Positions 1 through 9,221 of a stretch of DNA of 64,000 nt are shown in pieces. Position numbers and translations under genes: made by a program. Position 1 is the first letter of the stretch, and every line of letters begins with the position of its first letter. The notes beneath the pieces are model-generated. The model was not told where the DNA came from and did not search any database. It saw nothing but the letters and a program-made list of their open reading frames with translations. Source of the stretch: Legionella quinlivanii (GTDB taxonomy: Bacteria > Pseudomonadota > Gammaproteobacteria > Legionellales > Legionellaceae); the NCBI RefSeq assembly GCF_003265995.1, contig NZ_MVJN01000001.1, positions 433,486 to 497,485 on the forward strand, given 5' to 3'.

Positions 1-546
1 ACGGTAATCACAGTCTTTGGCGCAATGTGGGCCATTCCCTTTATTCAGGCTAAACTGGGATGCAGTCTGAAAGAAGCCAGCGTCATCGATTCCATGCTGT
101 TTTTAGGAGCAGCCATCAGTTGCCCGCTTTTTGGATATTTGAATGCCTGTTTAAAACAAAGAAAACCGCTGATGTTCGTTTCTTGCACTCTGACGGCTAT
201 CTTGCTTTATGTAACGCTTTATTTCCCTTATAACGATCCGGTGTTGATGAGCGTTTTGTTTTTTATGACCGGGATTAGCTGTGGTTCTTATATGCTTTCC
301 TATACGATCTCCAATGAAATTTCGCCCCAGGGGGCACTGTCAACCAGCACAGGATTTACAAATACACTGGCCATGCTCACGGCCCCGATTTTCCAGCTGC
401 TTACCGGGTTTCTTCTAGACTTGTATGGCGGTCCTGAACATCACTATAATCTTCAGGCTTATCAGATTGCCCTAGCCGTTTTGCCAGTGAATTTATTAGT
501 TGCGAGCTGTCTGGTTTATTTTTTGCCGGAGAAAAAAGCGAAATAG
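1..546 (+). CDS. MFS transporter, C-terminal part (cut by window edge)
   Basis: The frame is already open at base 1, so this is the end of a longer gene; the ATG at 25 is internal. The 181 or so visible residues form about five hydrophobic helices with short loops, including a basic RKP turn after a helix. This is typical of the C-terminal half of a major facilitator transporter in the inner membrane. The substrate cannot be read from this part. It converges with the next gene, leaving only 15 bases between the two stop codons. Confidence 0.75.
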   Translation, partial: TVITVFGAMWAIPFIQAKLGCSLKEASVIDSMLFLGAAISCPLFGYLNACLKQRKPLMFVSCTLTAILLYVTLYFPYNDPVLMSVLFFMTGISCGSYMLSYTISNEISPQGALSTSTGFTNTLAMLTAPIFQLLTGFLLDLYGGPEHHYNLQAYQIALAVLPVNLLVASCLVYFLPEKKAK

Positions 547-561
547 ATAGTCGAATCGCTG

Positions 562-1545
562 TCAGCTCACTGTCTTATCGACACTGACCTGACTCAAGTC
601 ATTTTTACTAATCGCACAAAACCCCGGACGCATCCCATTGGTTAGGCCCAGGATTATACGGTGATTGACAGTTTTATCGAATAGCATATCCTCCAGAGAG
701 AGCTTCACTTTCGGAGATGAGATTTGAATTTGCCAGCTGCCTTGCTTTTCCTCTTTAACTATCACCGATTGTGTCATATTAACCGCTTCTCCCTGATCAT
801 TTCGCCAGCCAGCCACAGCTGCCTTCATCGCATCAGGCTCTTTCATGTTAACTGAGTAAAAGGCGCTTCCATCGTTAAACTGGCACAAAACCCCCATGAA
901 CAAAGGTTTGCTTGCCTCTGAAGAATCAGCCCAGACTTGCCGAAACCAGGCTTTGGACGCAGTCACAAACTCTTCCTTGCTACCGCTTCCTGTTTGTAAA
1001 TGACCGTTCAAATGACCAGTTTGACTAATCTGCAATTCCACCCCGCTTTGAAGTTTTTGCTGCTTTGCTGAAGAAGTCTCGGCTAAACCCAGCATATCCA
1101 CTTTAAAATTAAATCCTTTATTTTCCTTGCTTTTTACACCAAAAATCCAGCTGTCGTTAATGGGATAATAATGGAGAAAAATTCTGCCGGCTTTCAGTGA
1201 AGCTTTATCAGCCACATCGACCTGGCCATCACTTTCCTCATAAAGCACTACTTCCCTGGTTGTACCATTGATCAATGTTGCAAAAGCATGCAGATCTTTA
1301 TCGTTACGCTGTATTTCCAGGTAATATTGATATCGCTCGTCATTCTCATTAACCACAATGCCGGTAAAAGTCCAATTGGCCTGTAAAGCATCAAGAGAGG
1401 GAACCGGTTTGCTGACAGGCACTTCAGCAGTCGCGATTAATTCCGCATTGGAGCCGCTCTTTACCTCAGCCGGTTGTGTATCCGCATAAATAAGACCGGT
1501 TAAAGCCAGATAAAATCCCAGGATGTATAAAGAAGCTCGCTTCAT
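562..1545 (-). CDS. Exported protein of unknown function, end of the lpxK operon
   Basis: The predicted protein has 327 residues and starts with a signal peptide (MKRASLYILGFYLALTGLIY, cleavage near AD), so it probably acts in the periplasm or outer membrane. I chose the ATG at 1545 because it overlaps the lpxK stop in an ATGA and leaves an intact signal peptide; the open frame runs further upstream to 1632 but lies inside lpxK. I recognise no domain. It is translationally coupled to lpxK and msbA, so an envelope role is possible, but that rests on position alone. Confidence 0.75.
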   Translation of the reverse strand: MKRASLYILGFYLALTGLIYADTQPAEVKSGSNAELIATAEVPVSKPVPSLDALQANWTFTGIVVNENDERYQYYLEIQRNDKDLHAFATLINGTTREVVLYEESDGQVDVADKASLKAGRIFLHYYPINDSWIFGVKSKENKGFNFKVDMLGLAETSSAKQQKLQSGVELQISQTGHLNGHLQTGSGSKEEFVTASKAWFRQVWADSSEASKPLFMGVLCQFNDGSAFYSVNMKEPDAMKAAVAGWRNDQGEAVNMTQSVIVKEEKQGSWQIQISSPKVKLSLEDMLFDKTVNHRIILGLTNGMRPGFCAISKNDLSQVSVDKTVS

Positions 1546-2519
1546 CTCTGATAACCTTTCAAATGTTGATTCGACCACAAAGCCTGCCAGAATGAGGGAG
1601 CTAATCTGGCTTCTACCGGTAAAAAATACCAATTATCCGCAGCAAACGATTTACACTTAACCGCATCTTTTTCCGTCATGATGACGTTTTTTTCCGAAAA
1701 ACAAAGATCGCTTGCATTGTACTGGAAGTGATCTGGAAAAGGATATTGCCGGCAAATGATTCCCTCTTCTTTAAGAGTAGTAAAAAAGCGGGCCGGATGT
1801 CCAATACCCGCCACAGCAGCTACAGGCATTTCCAGAGATTCCGCATTAATGGTATGCCCGCTTGCCAGATGCTGTATAGCTCCCGGGTGTATGCTCATCG
1901 TGTGCGCTTCCTGCCAATGACCGCCATTAACGACCACCAGATCAGCGGTTTTAAGCCGAGACGGTCTTTCGCGCAAAGGACCGGCCGGAAGACAAAAACC
2001 GTTTCCAAGCCCCCTCACACCATCAATGACTACAATTTCAATTGCCCTTCCCATGCGATAATGCTGCAAGCCATCGTCACTGATAATAATTTCCGTTTGG
2101 AATTTTTCCAGCAAATAGCGAATGGCCTCAACCCGTTTTGGTGCAATAACTACCGGGCAGGATAATTTACAAGCGAGCAGTAAGGGTTCGTCACCGACCT
2201 CAACTGCTGTGTCAGCTGATGAAACCTCATGAGGAAAACTAGTTATTGATGCGCCATAACCACGACTGACTACCCCTACCCGCAATCCTTTGCTCTGGAA
2301 TTCGTTCACCAGCGCTACTACCAAAGGCGTTTTACCGACCCCGCCAACGCTTAGATTACCGACTACAATCACAGGCACTTCAAACTGCTGTTGTTTAAAT
2401 GTCCGCAGATAGAGTCGCTGCAACATGCTCGCAAGCTGATAAAAAAGCGAGAACGGCCAGATTAACCAGCCGAATCGTCTTGAACCATACCACATTTTTT
2501 CCAGGCAGGACTGTATCAA
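1542..2519 (-). CDS. lpxK: Tetraacyldisaccharide 4'-kinase
   Basis: LpxK phosphorylates the 4' position of the tetraacyldisaccharide lipid A precursor at the inner membrane, giving lipid IVA. The 325-residue length is normal. The Walker A loop GNLSVGGVGKTP is at residues 54-65, after a hydrophobic N-terminal segment (about 17-35) that anchors family members. Motifs such as SRGYG, VGDEP and ISDDGLQHYR follow in family order. The start overlaps the msbA stop in an ATGA, and its own stop overlaps the next start in the same way, so the three genes are translationally coupled. The msbA-lpxK pair is a classic arrangement. Confidence 0.96.
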   Translation of the reverse strand: MIQSCLEKMWYGSRRFGWLIWPFSLFYQLASMLQRLYLRTFKQQQFEVPVIVVGNLSVGGVGKTPLVVALVNEFQSKGLRVGVVSRGYGASITSFPHEVSSADTAVEVGDEPLLLACKLSCPVVIAPKRVEAIRYLLEKFQTEIIISDDGLQHYRMGRAIEIVVIDGVRGLGNGFCLPAGPLRERPSRLKTADLVVVNGGHWQEAHTMSIHPGAIQHLASGHTINAESLEMPVAAVAGIGHPARFFTTLKEEGIICRQYPFPDHFQYNASDLCFSEKNVIMTEKDAVKCKSFAADNWYFLPVEARLAPSFWQALWSNQHLKGYQR

Positions 2520-4285
2520 ACTAGCATTTCCTCTTCATGGGTTACACCAAGCCCCTGAGCATTATAAAGCTGTGCATAATGGCCATCTTTTGCCAAAAGC
2601 TGCTGATGAGTACCCTGCTCTACTATTCTTCCCTGATGCATCACAATAATCTTGTGCGCCCGTTGTATGGTTGATAAACGATGAGCAATAATTAATGTGG
2701 TTCTATTCTTCACCACCTCATTTAAGGCTGCCTGAATAGCCCTTTCCGATTCACTATCCAATGCGGAGGTCGCCTCGTCAAGAATCAGAACAGGGGCGTC
2801 TTTCAAAATGGCTCGAGCGATAGCAAGACGCTGTCGTTGGCCGCCCGATAAGAGGATACCGTTTTCACCGACCCGAGTATTATAGCCTTCAGGCAATAAA
2901 CGAATAAATTCATCGGCATAGGCTTTTTTTGCAGCCTCAATAATTTGCGCCTCAGTTGCCTCAAAACAGCCATAAGCTATATTATTCGCAAGGCTGTCAT
3001 TAAACAAGGTAACCTGTTGACTTACCAGGGCAATCTGTTTTCTGAGACTGGCGAGACTAATGTCTTTCAATGGCACACCATCCAGCAGAATTTGCCCCTG
3101 GTTCACTTCATAAAAACGCGGCAGCAAACTGGCAATAGTCGATTTACCACTCCCGGAATGACCTACCAGAGCCACGGTCTCCCCCGCATTGATTGTAAAA
3201 CTGATTTCATGCAATACAGGAGAACCCTGACGATAGGCATAACTTACCCTGTCAAAAACGATATTTCCCTTGGCTCCTGCGCATAAGGTTTTACCCTTAT
3301 CCGATTCAATTGGCTTGTCCAGCAAGGAGAACACACTTTCAGCACCCGCGAGACCCCGCTGAATAGTGGCATTTAATGTCGTCAAGGTTTTCATGGGTTT
3401 TATCAGTTGCAGCATGGCCGCAATAATTGCCAGGAAGGACCCGGCAGAAATAGTGATTACGGTAGTCAGCTGAATGGCAGCCAGAATAATCAATGCAATT
3501 CCAACGGCAATAACAAACTGGACGCCAAAAACATTGATTGCTTTAGTAACAGCAACCTTCATATCATTTTGACGAGAGAGCTCCGTTGCCCGATTAAACT
3601 TTCTGGTTTCATAGTCTTCACCGCCAAAAATGCGTACCACGCCATAGCCATCAATTGCCTCAGCGGCAATTTCTGTAACCAGGCCCATCGTTTTCTGTAA
3701 CTTATGGCTGATTCGGCGAACCCGCTTATTGGTAAAATTAACAATTATGCCAACGAAAGGAATCGTCAGTAAAAACATCAGTGAGAGTTGCCAGCAGATA
3801 ATCATCATCACCGCCAGCAAACCAATAACCAGACAGGTATTCTGAACAAAGTCAGTCAGGGCGTCCGCGCTGACCTGAGCTACTTGCTCCACGTCATATA
3901 ATATCTTTGATAAAAGCTGGCCGGAGGTGGCTTCATCATAATAATCAGCAGGCAACCTTAATATATGGGAAAAGACTTTCTGCCGTAAAGCCTTAACTAC
4001 CGAGCGCGCTACCCAGGTCATGCAATAACTGCCCAAAGAGCTCATCAGACCACGTACAGTAATACCGACTAAAATAATCAGCGGAATCTTCTTAACAAAA
4101 CTCATATCAATATCAATGAATCCTTTGTCAAGAAAGGGACGCAGCATGTATGTGAGGCCCGCGTCAACCAGCGAATAGATAATATTGGCGGCAATTCCAA
4201 GTAACAATACTAGCCAGAATGGTTTAACGTCTTTCATTAGGCGACGGTAAAGGGAACTGGTGCTAGTGGTCAATTTTTCGGTCAT
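2516..4285 (-). CDS. msbA: Lipid A export ABC transporter, ATPase and permease
   Basis: MsbA flips core lipid A across the inner membrane. The 589 residues contain a six-helix ABC transporter domain (about 24-310), then an ATPase domain with Walker A GHSGSGKST (375-383), the signature LSGGQRQRL, Walker [12 protein letters not shown] and the H-loop AHRLST. It works as a homodimer. It sits 96 bases downstream of pyrD on the same strand and overlaps lpxK by four bases. No terminator is visible in the pyrD-msbA gap, so read-through is likely. Confidence 0.95.
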   Translation of the reverse strand: MTEKLTTSTSSLYRRLMKDVKPFWLVLLLGIAANIIYSLVDAGLTYMLRPFLDKGFIDIDMSFVKKIPLIILVGITVRGLMSSLGSYCMTWVARSVVKALRQKVFSHILRLPADYYDEATSGQLLSKILYDVEQVAQVSADALTDFVQNTCLVIGLLAVMMIICWQLSLMFLLTIPFVGIIVNFTNKRVRRISHKLQKTMGLVTEIAAEAIDGYGVVRIFGGEDYETRKFNRATELSRQNDMKVAVTKAINVFGVQFVIAVGIALIILAAIQLTTVITISAGSFLAIIAAMLQLIKPMKTLTTLNATIQRGLAGAESVFSLLDKPIESDKGKTLCAGAKGNIVFDRVSYAYRQGSPVLHEISFTINAGETVALVGHSGSGKSTIASLLPRFYEVNQGQILLDGVPLKDISLASLRKQIALVSQQVTLFNDSLANNIAYGCFEATEAQIIEAAKKAYADEFIRLLPEGYNTRVGENGILLSGGQRQRLAIARAILKDAPVLILDEATSALDSESERAIQAALNEVVKNRTTLIIAHRLSTIQRAHKIIVMHQGRIVEQGTHQQLLAKDGHYAQLYNAQGLGVTHEEEMLV

Positions 4286-4381
4286 AAATAAAACTGAATA
4301 GCTTTAAACAAGGGCAAATTGTAACGCCATTTGCAAGAAGTACCAAATTTACCTGCAGAAGAGTATCCAAAAGCCGCCCTA

Positions 4382-5389
4382 TTACTTTTGATCTTTTTTT
4401 AATCCTTTAACTAATTGAGAGATCAATTGAGGGCCTTTGTAAATTAATCCGGTGTAAACTTGTAGCAGAGAGGCCCCGGCAATGAGCTTTTCCTTAGCGG
4501 CTTCCACAGATTGAATGCCGCCAGCGCCAATGATGATCAACTGGTTGCCAATGGCTTCTTTAAGAACGCGAATGCATTGTGTTGAGCGCTCCTGTAACGG
4601 TTTTCCGCTAAGCCCCCCCATCTCTTTGCTTTCCGGAAGATTCTCCACACCCACCCGGGTACAGGTGGTGTTTGTTGCGATAATTCCGGATATCCCGCAT
4701 TGTGCGGCAACATTGGCAACAATCTTTAACTCTTCATCGCTTTCATCCGGAGACAGTTTGATCACCAGAGGTACAAAGCGCTGATGCTGATCGGACAATC
4801 TTTTTTGCTCATCCACAATACTGGTCAGTAATTGAGTAAGCAGCATTTCCTGATGGAAAAGGCGCAAATCAGGAGTATTGGGTGAAGAAATATTAATCGT
4901 AATATAGGATGCGCAGGTGTAAATTCTTTTCAGGCAAAACAGATAATCATTAACCGCTTTATCCATTGGAGTATCTTTATTTTTGCCAATATTGATACCC
5001 AGGATCCCTCTGTAAGAGGATTTCTGAATATTATTAACTAATACGTCGACTCCCCGATTATTAAACCCCATGCGGTTTATCAGTGCCTCTGCATTGGGCA
5101 AACGAAAAAGACGCGGCTTTGGCATTCCTGCCTGCGGACGCGGTGTAACCGTTCCTACTTCGACAAATGAAAACCCCAGTTTAGCCAAACCATCAAGATG
5201 CGATGCATTTTTATCCAGTCCGGCAGCCAAGCCTACAGGATGATTAAACCGCATCCCCAAAACGTCAACAGGTAAGGAAGGAGCTTGTCTGAAACAAAAA
5301 GCAGGCAGCGAATCAAGTAGAGCCAAAGTCATGCGATGCGCTTTTTCGGCATCCATAGAAAACAATAACGGACGAATCAGTGAGTACAT
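4382..5389 (-). CDS. pyrD: Dihydroorotate dehydrogenase (quinone), class 2
   Basis: PyrD oxidises dihydroorotate to orotate in pyrimidine synthesis, using FMN and passing electrons to the quinone pool. It has 335 residues. The N-terminal amphipathic helix characteristic of the membrane-bound class 2 enzymes is present ([18 protein letters not shown]). Family motifs include [11 protein letters not shown] (51-61), the serine base region [12 protein letters not shown] (165-176), and a C-terminal FMN phosphate-binding IIGAGGI. A good ribosome binding site (GGAGAG) precedes the ATG. It appears to head the pyrD-msbA-lpxK transcript. Confidence 0.96.
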   Translation of the reverse strand: MYSLIRPLLFSMDAEKAHRMTLALLDSLPAFCFRQAPSLPVDVLGMRFNHPVGLAAGLDKNASHLDGLAKLGFSFVEVGTVTPRPQAGMPKPRLFRLPNAEALINRMGFNNRGVDVLVNNIQKSSYRGILGINIGKNKDTPMDKAVNDYLFCLKRIYTCASYITINISSPNTPDLRLFHQEMLLTQLLTSIVDEQKRLSDQHQRFVPLVIKLSPDESDEELKIVANVAAQCGISGIIATNTTCTRVGVENLPESKEMGGLSGKPLQERSTQCIRVLKEAIGNQLIIIGAGGIQSVEAAKEKLIAGASLLQVYTGLIYKGPQLISQLVKGLKKDQK

Positions 5390-5861
5390 TCCCTCTCCTT
5401 TCAGAAAATCAGGGTAACTACTTTGGATGCTAAAATCAGTGTAATGACCAGGAAACCGTAATGGGTGTTAATCTGGTCTGCTGCACTATTAATAACTTCT
5501 TTAGTTTACCAAGATTAACATTCTTTCATCTTCCATGAAATCATGACCGCTTCATCCATTGCTGTTATTTAAAAATCATTGCTATGATATTCAAGTGTAG
5601 TACAGGGTAGCCTTATCTAAAGCTTATTTCCGAATCGAAATGCCTACGTTCCGCGCTTTATGCGCGGAATCCAGTCTCGATCTTTATTCAAAATTATGTG
5701 GATGCCGTGCATAAAGCACGGCACGTAGGCGAAAAGAGGCTTTTAATGTTCAAAATTTAGATGCCATTATCCTGATAGTACAACCCTTGACATATTGGAT
5801 TTTTGTCGAACCGAAGCCAGCCTTATCTGTTTAATCAGTTAATTGACAAAAGGAGTTGTTA
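5390..5861. other. Gene-free stretch between pyrD and the kinase gene
   Basis: These 472 bases separate two divergent genes. They hold the pyrD upstream region, an 89 bp palindromic repeat (listed separately), and a TTGACA hexamer at 5787-5792 that could be a -35 element for the kinase gene, although I see no convincing -10 at the usual distance. No tRNA or open frame of note is present. Confidence 0.6.
5642..5730. repeat. 89 bp imperfect palindrome with two nested hairpins
   Basis: The ends GCCTACGT and ACGTAGGC are inverted copies. Inside, each arm is itself a hairpin: CCGCGCTTTATGCGCGG on the left and CCGTGCATAAAGCACGG on the right. The two arms are also imperfect inverted copies of each other out to ATCCA and TGGAT. 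It lies in non-coding DNA and resembles REP- or MITE-type dispersed palindromes; no second copy is in this window. Confidence 0.75.
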
Positions 5862-7061
5862 ATGATTGAGATTGATCCTGCTAATTTGGACGCGCTGTCC
5901 AAGCCTTTTATGAGAATATTGCTCGCCTCTACAAACGACCCGTTGTTTGGGCAGGGGGTTCACTATATTCCATTGTATAGCAACCTGCTTCCTGAAGGCG
6001 AAAACCAGGTCACTGTTCCTGTTCTGGTTAAAAAAGCCTTTCTCGCTAAACCCAGTAAACAATATCCCGGTGAGTTCACCCTTGATATTTTTTCGGATCA
6101 AATAGGCTCAGGCACTTTCGCGAAAGTTTATGATTCAGAGGGCAAAGTGAAAACTCGTCTGGACTTCAAGTTCCTCAAAAGAGAAGGTGACAATGAAAAT
6201 GTGATTAAAGCACTTCATTATACTGAAGATGACCGGAAAAAAATTACAAAAGAAGCCCAGAGAGCCAGTCTGGGTGATGAAATAAAATGCAAACCGCCAT
6301 TGTTCAGCAATCAATGGGCCTTTTTAGTAATGAGTAAAGCCAAGGGAATTCCGCTTTCTCGTGTGATTGATAAGATGAAAATCGGTGAGATCAATCCTAC
6401 CCTGCGCCAGATGATCCTTGCAACCAAGTCAATTTTAATGCAGGTCGATACAGTTCAGCAAAAAAAATACGGACATCGTGATATTAAGCCTGCTAATATT
6501 TTACTGGATCTGTCCAAAGGTAAGGCGACATTGGTCGATTTTGCTTTTGCCAAAGAACTGAAACATCCTCAGACGTATTGTAAAACAAATAAAGGAACCC
6601 CTCTTTATCTTGCCCCCGAGGTGTACAGGCATGGTTATATTACCTCGCAATGTGATGATTATTCCGCAGGTCTTTGTCTCGCCGAGCTATGGGGGGACAC
6701 ACTCCTCGATCTCATTTCCATTAGTGGCGACGCAAAACGCCTATATCGGCGAAATCGTGAAGAAAGATTTAAAGATCTGTACGCTCGAATGAACTTGTCA
6801 GAAACTGCAAAAATCCTTCTGGACACTCTGATTTATGGCTTGACTAAATATAATCCAAAATTTCGACTGACAAGTAAGGATGGGATGGCGTTATGTGACC
6901 AATTGCTGCAAGAGGCTAATCTCGATGAATTGATTTATACCCCTCCTACCCCTGAAGAAAGAGAGCAGGAATTCGAGGACGAATTGATAGAGAATTTGTC
7001 AGACTGTGTCATTGATATACCGGAAGACTGTGATCTGTTCGGTTATGGATTATCTCATTAA
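5862..7061 (+). CDS. Eukaryotic-like Ser/Thr protein kinase, candidate Dot/Icm effector
   Basis: This 399-residue protein has a full protein kinase fold: glycine loop GSGTFAKVY (82-90), a candidate beta-3 lysine in DFKFLK (101-106), alpha-C glutamate in TKEAQR (E131), catalytic loop HRDIKPAN (205-212), and GTPLYLAPE (245-253) with the APE motif. The metal-binding DFG is DFA here (226-228). About 75 residues precede the kinase domain. The tail is very acidic (EEREQEFEDELIENL), as in many Dot/Icm substrates. There is no signal peptide. I start at the ATG at 5862, which has AAGGAG at good spacing; an in-frame TTG lies two codons upstream. If Legionella, this would be a LegK-like effector acting in the host cell; that is inferred. 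Confidence 0.88.
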   Translation: MIEIDPANLDALSKPFMRILLASTNDPLFGQGVHYIPLYSNLLPEGENQVTVPVLVKKAFLAKPSKQYPGEFTLDIFSDQIGSGTFAKVYDSEGKVKTRLDFKFLKREGDNENVIKALHYTEDDRKKITKEAQRASLGDEIKCKPPLFSNQWAFLVMSKAKGIPLSRVIDKMKIGEINPTLRQMILATKSILMQVDTVQQKKYGHRDIKPANILLDLSKGKATLVDFAFAKELKHPQTYCKTNKGTPLYLAPEVYRHGYITSQCDDYSAGLCLAELWGDTLLDLISISGDAKRLYRRNREERFKDLYARMNLSETAKILLDTLIYGLTKYNPKFRLTSKDGMALCDQLLQEANLDELIYTPPTPEEREQEFEDELIENLSDCVIDIPEDCDLFGYGLSH

Positions 7062-7066
7062 GCAGC

Positions 7067-7091
7067 CAGAGCCACTTCTGCGGTGGCTCTG
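7067..7091. terminator. Hairpin between convergent kinase and methyltransferase genes
   Basis: CAGAGCCAC and GTGGCTCTG form a perfect 9 bp stem with a 7-base loop, placed between two convergent stop codons. Only a weak T-run follows in either direction. It could serve both genes. Confidence 0.6.
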
Positions 7092-7098
7092 TCAAACT

Positions 7099-7782
7099 TT
7101 ATAATTCGCATTCCTGCGCATAGATACGCAGCATTACATTGCCCTTCTCCTGTAGATGATAGGCGACTGTGCGTAATTCAACACCATAATTTTTCTGCTG
7201 TAATACTAACAACACCGGGCCCAGTAACGGTGAAGGAGTACCAAAGCGATCAATAAGAGGAAATACTCTCAGCTCTTTAGCCACTCGAGTCAACTCCTGA
7301 ATTACTTCAATATGAAAATCAAGACTCTGATTATCCAGTCCTGCAAACAGATAATGGGAGCTCAGGGCCAAATCAAAATGAAAGCTGTCAAAAGGTAAAT
7401 GGATCTGTTGAATTCCCTGATAACGCTTGTCATGCTTTCCTTTCTCATAGTCTGAAAAAAAAGCCTCCATTCCCTGCCGTCTTTTTTCAACCAAACCATC
7501 CAAACCGCCATAATCAGCAAAATCGTATTTGTCGTGATCCTGTTTAACACGTGCAATCATATCCTCAAATACCAGGGAAGTTTTGGTTTTTAACGTGGCG
7601 AGATCCAAAGAAAACAGGGGATCACAGCTTACGCAGGAACTGGTATAAGCCTGAACCTCTGCATTGAAAGCGCTGGGGCCACAACCGAACTCGAGTATAT
7701 TGGATTTCAGATCATTATCACTCAAATCAAACATCTCACGATAATCATCAATATGATGTCCCCAAAGTACCAGTTTGCTCAT
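7099..7782 (-). CDS. SAM-dependent methyltransferase-like protein
   Basis: This 227-residue protein has a class I methyltransferase signature near its N-terminus: LEFGCGPSAF (about 31-40), the glycine-rich SAM-binding loop, followed by an acidic CDPLF strand end. LPFDSFHFDLALSSHYLF in the middle fits motif IV of the fold. Substrate unknown. The start has GAGGTG upstream at suitable spacing. It converges with the kinase gene and diverges from the leucine degradation operon. It is soluble, with no signal peptide. Confidence 0.75.
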   Translation of the reverse strand: MSKLVLWGHHIDDYREMFDLSDNDLKSNILEFGCGPSAFNAEVQAYTSSCVSCDPLFSLDLATLKTKTSLVFEDMIARVKQDHDKYDFADYGGLDGLVEKRRQGMEAFFSDYEKGKHDKRYQGIQQIHLPFDSFHFDLALSSHYLFAGLDNQSLDFHIEVIQELTRVAKELRVFPLIDRFGTPSPLLGPVLLVLQQKNYGVELRTVAYHLQEKGNVMLRIYAQECEL

Positions 7783-7885
7783 TTACACACCTCTTCTTCT
7801 TTTTGAACGCATTGGATTTTGCTGCGATGATTTACTGTGCTAAGCTAAAAATCTCAATAGGATGCGTTTAACAAATAAAATCAGG

Positions 7886-7913
7886 TTGAAAGTTAAACTT
7901 GATTGGGTATAGT
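7886..7913 (+). promoter_or_regulatory. Candidate sigma-70 promoter for the leucine degradation operon
   Basis: TTGAAA (7886-7891) and TATAGT (7908-7913) are separated by 16 bases, about 135 bases ahead of the isovaleryl-CoA dehydrogenase start. I saw no recognisable LiuR-type operator next to it. Confidence 0.5.
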
Positions 7914-8048
7914 CTAGCTCATTTGCTCCATGAATGTGAGTGCTGAAAAAACAAACAGGAAAAACAAGCCACTGTTTTTTTATTCATTGACTTGAGCATG
8001 ACCTAAGTGATTATTGCTAGGACAGCTCCTTACTACAGGAAAGTCATC

Positions 8049-9209
8049 ATGTATACTGGTTTACAATTTCAGTTAGGCGAAACAATTGATTTATTACGTG
8101 ACAGTGTTTACCAATTTGCCCAAAAAGAAATTGCGCCTTTGGCTGCCCAAATTGATGAGGAAAACAAGTTTCCCCATTTTTTGTGGCGTAAATTAGGAGA
8201 AATGGGCCTGTTAGGAATCACCGCCGGTGAAGAATATGGTGGAGCAGATATGGGTTATCTCGCTCATGTTATCGCTATGGAAGAGATCTCGCGCGCATCT
8301 GCCTCAGTCGGTCTAAGCTTCGGTGCCCACTCCAATCTTTGCGTCAATCAAATATCCTTAAATGCCAGTCCGGCACAAAAAGAAAAGTATTTACCCCGGC
8401 TGATAAGCGGCGAGTTTGTAGGGGCATTAGCCATGAGCGAAGCCAATTCGGGCTCGGATGTCATGAGCATGCAATTACAGGCGAAACGTTCCGGCGACCA
8501 TTTTATCTTAAACGGCACCAAAATGTGGATTACCAATGGGCCCGATGCCGATGTGCTGGTTGTCTACGCCAAAACAGAGAAAGATGCGGGGAGCAAAGGC
8601 ATCACTGCATTTATTATTGAAAAAGGCTTCCCAGGATTTAAAACAGCACAGAAATTAGACAAACTGGGAATGCGCGGCTCCAACACCTGCGAACTGGTTT
8701 TTAATAATTGTGAAGTTCCTGCTGAAAATATTCTTGGCGAACTGAATCAGGGAGCCAAGGTATTAATGAGCGGCCTGGACTATGAACGCACCATTCTTTC
8801 CGCAGGCCCTGTAGGTATTATGCAAGCCTGCCTCGATGTGGTTTTGCCTTACGTTCATGAGCGTAAGCAATTTGATAAACCTATTGGTGAATTTCAGTTC
8901 ATTCAGGGCAAACTGGCTGACATGTATACCCAGCTTACCGCAAGCCGGGCTTATGTATATAGCGTTGCCGCAGCCTGTGACAAACATCAGGTGAGCCGCA
9001 AAGATGCAGCCGGAGTGATTTTATACACCGCAGAGAGAGCAACACAAATGGCATTGGAAGCCATTCAGATTTTAGGTGGGAATGGTTACATTAATGAATA
9101 CCCGACCGGACGACTGCTGCGAGATGCCAAACTCTATGAAATAGGCGCTGGAACCTCGGAAGTCAGACGAATGTTGATTGGTCGTGAACTTTTTAAAGAA
9201 ACTGAATAA
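8049..9209 (+). CDS. liuA: Isovaleryl-CoA dehydrogenase
   Basis: This FAD enzyme oxidises isovaleryl-CoA to 3-methylcrotonyl-CoA in leucine breakdown. With the ATG at 8049 (AGGAAAG just upstream) it has 386 residues, normal for the family; an upstream in-frame GTG at 8007 is unlikely. Acyl-CoA dehydrogenase motifs are present: [17 protein letters not shown] and the C-terminal [16 protein letters not shown]. The glutamate in [15 protein letters not shown] matches the position of the catalytic base specific to isovaleryl-CoA dehydrogenases, which separates it from other acyl-CoA dehydrogenases. The surrounding genes supply the next steps of the pathway. Confidence 0.93.
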   Translation: MYTGLQFQLGETIDLLRDSVYQFAQKEIAPLAAQIDEENKFPHFLWRKLGEMGLLGITAGEEYGGADMGYLAHVIAMEEISRASASVGLSFGAHSNLCVNQISLNASPAQKEKYLPRLISGEFVGALAMSEANSGSDVMSMQLQAKRSGDHFILNGTKMWITNGPDADVLVVYAKTEKDAGSKGITAFIIEKGFPGFKTAQKLDKLGMRGSNTCELVFNNCEVPAENILGELNQGAKVLMSGLDYERTILSAGPVGIMQACLDVVLPYVHERKQFDKPIGEFQFIQGKLADMYTQLTASRAYVYSVAAACDKHQVSRKDAAGVILYTAERATQMALEAIQILGGNGYINEYPTGRLLRDAKLYEIGAGTSEVRRMLIGRELFKETE

Positions 9210-9221
9210 GGAAAAATTCAA

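Noticed and set aside
5787..5792. Promoter for the kinase gene at TTGACA
   Set aside because: No -10 hexamer lies 15-19 bases downstream, so it was not listed as a promoter.
5820..5850. PmrA-like box before the kinase gene
   Set aside because: The two TTAAT sequences are 9 bp apart instead of 11 and are too close to the start codon.
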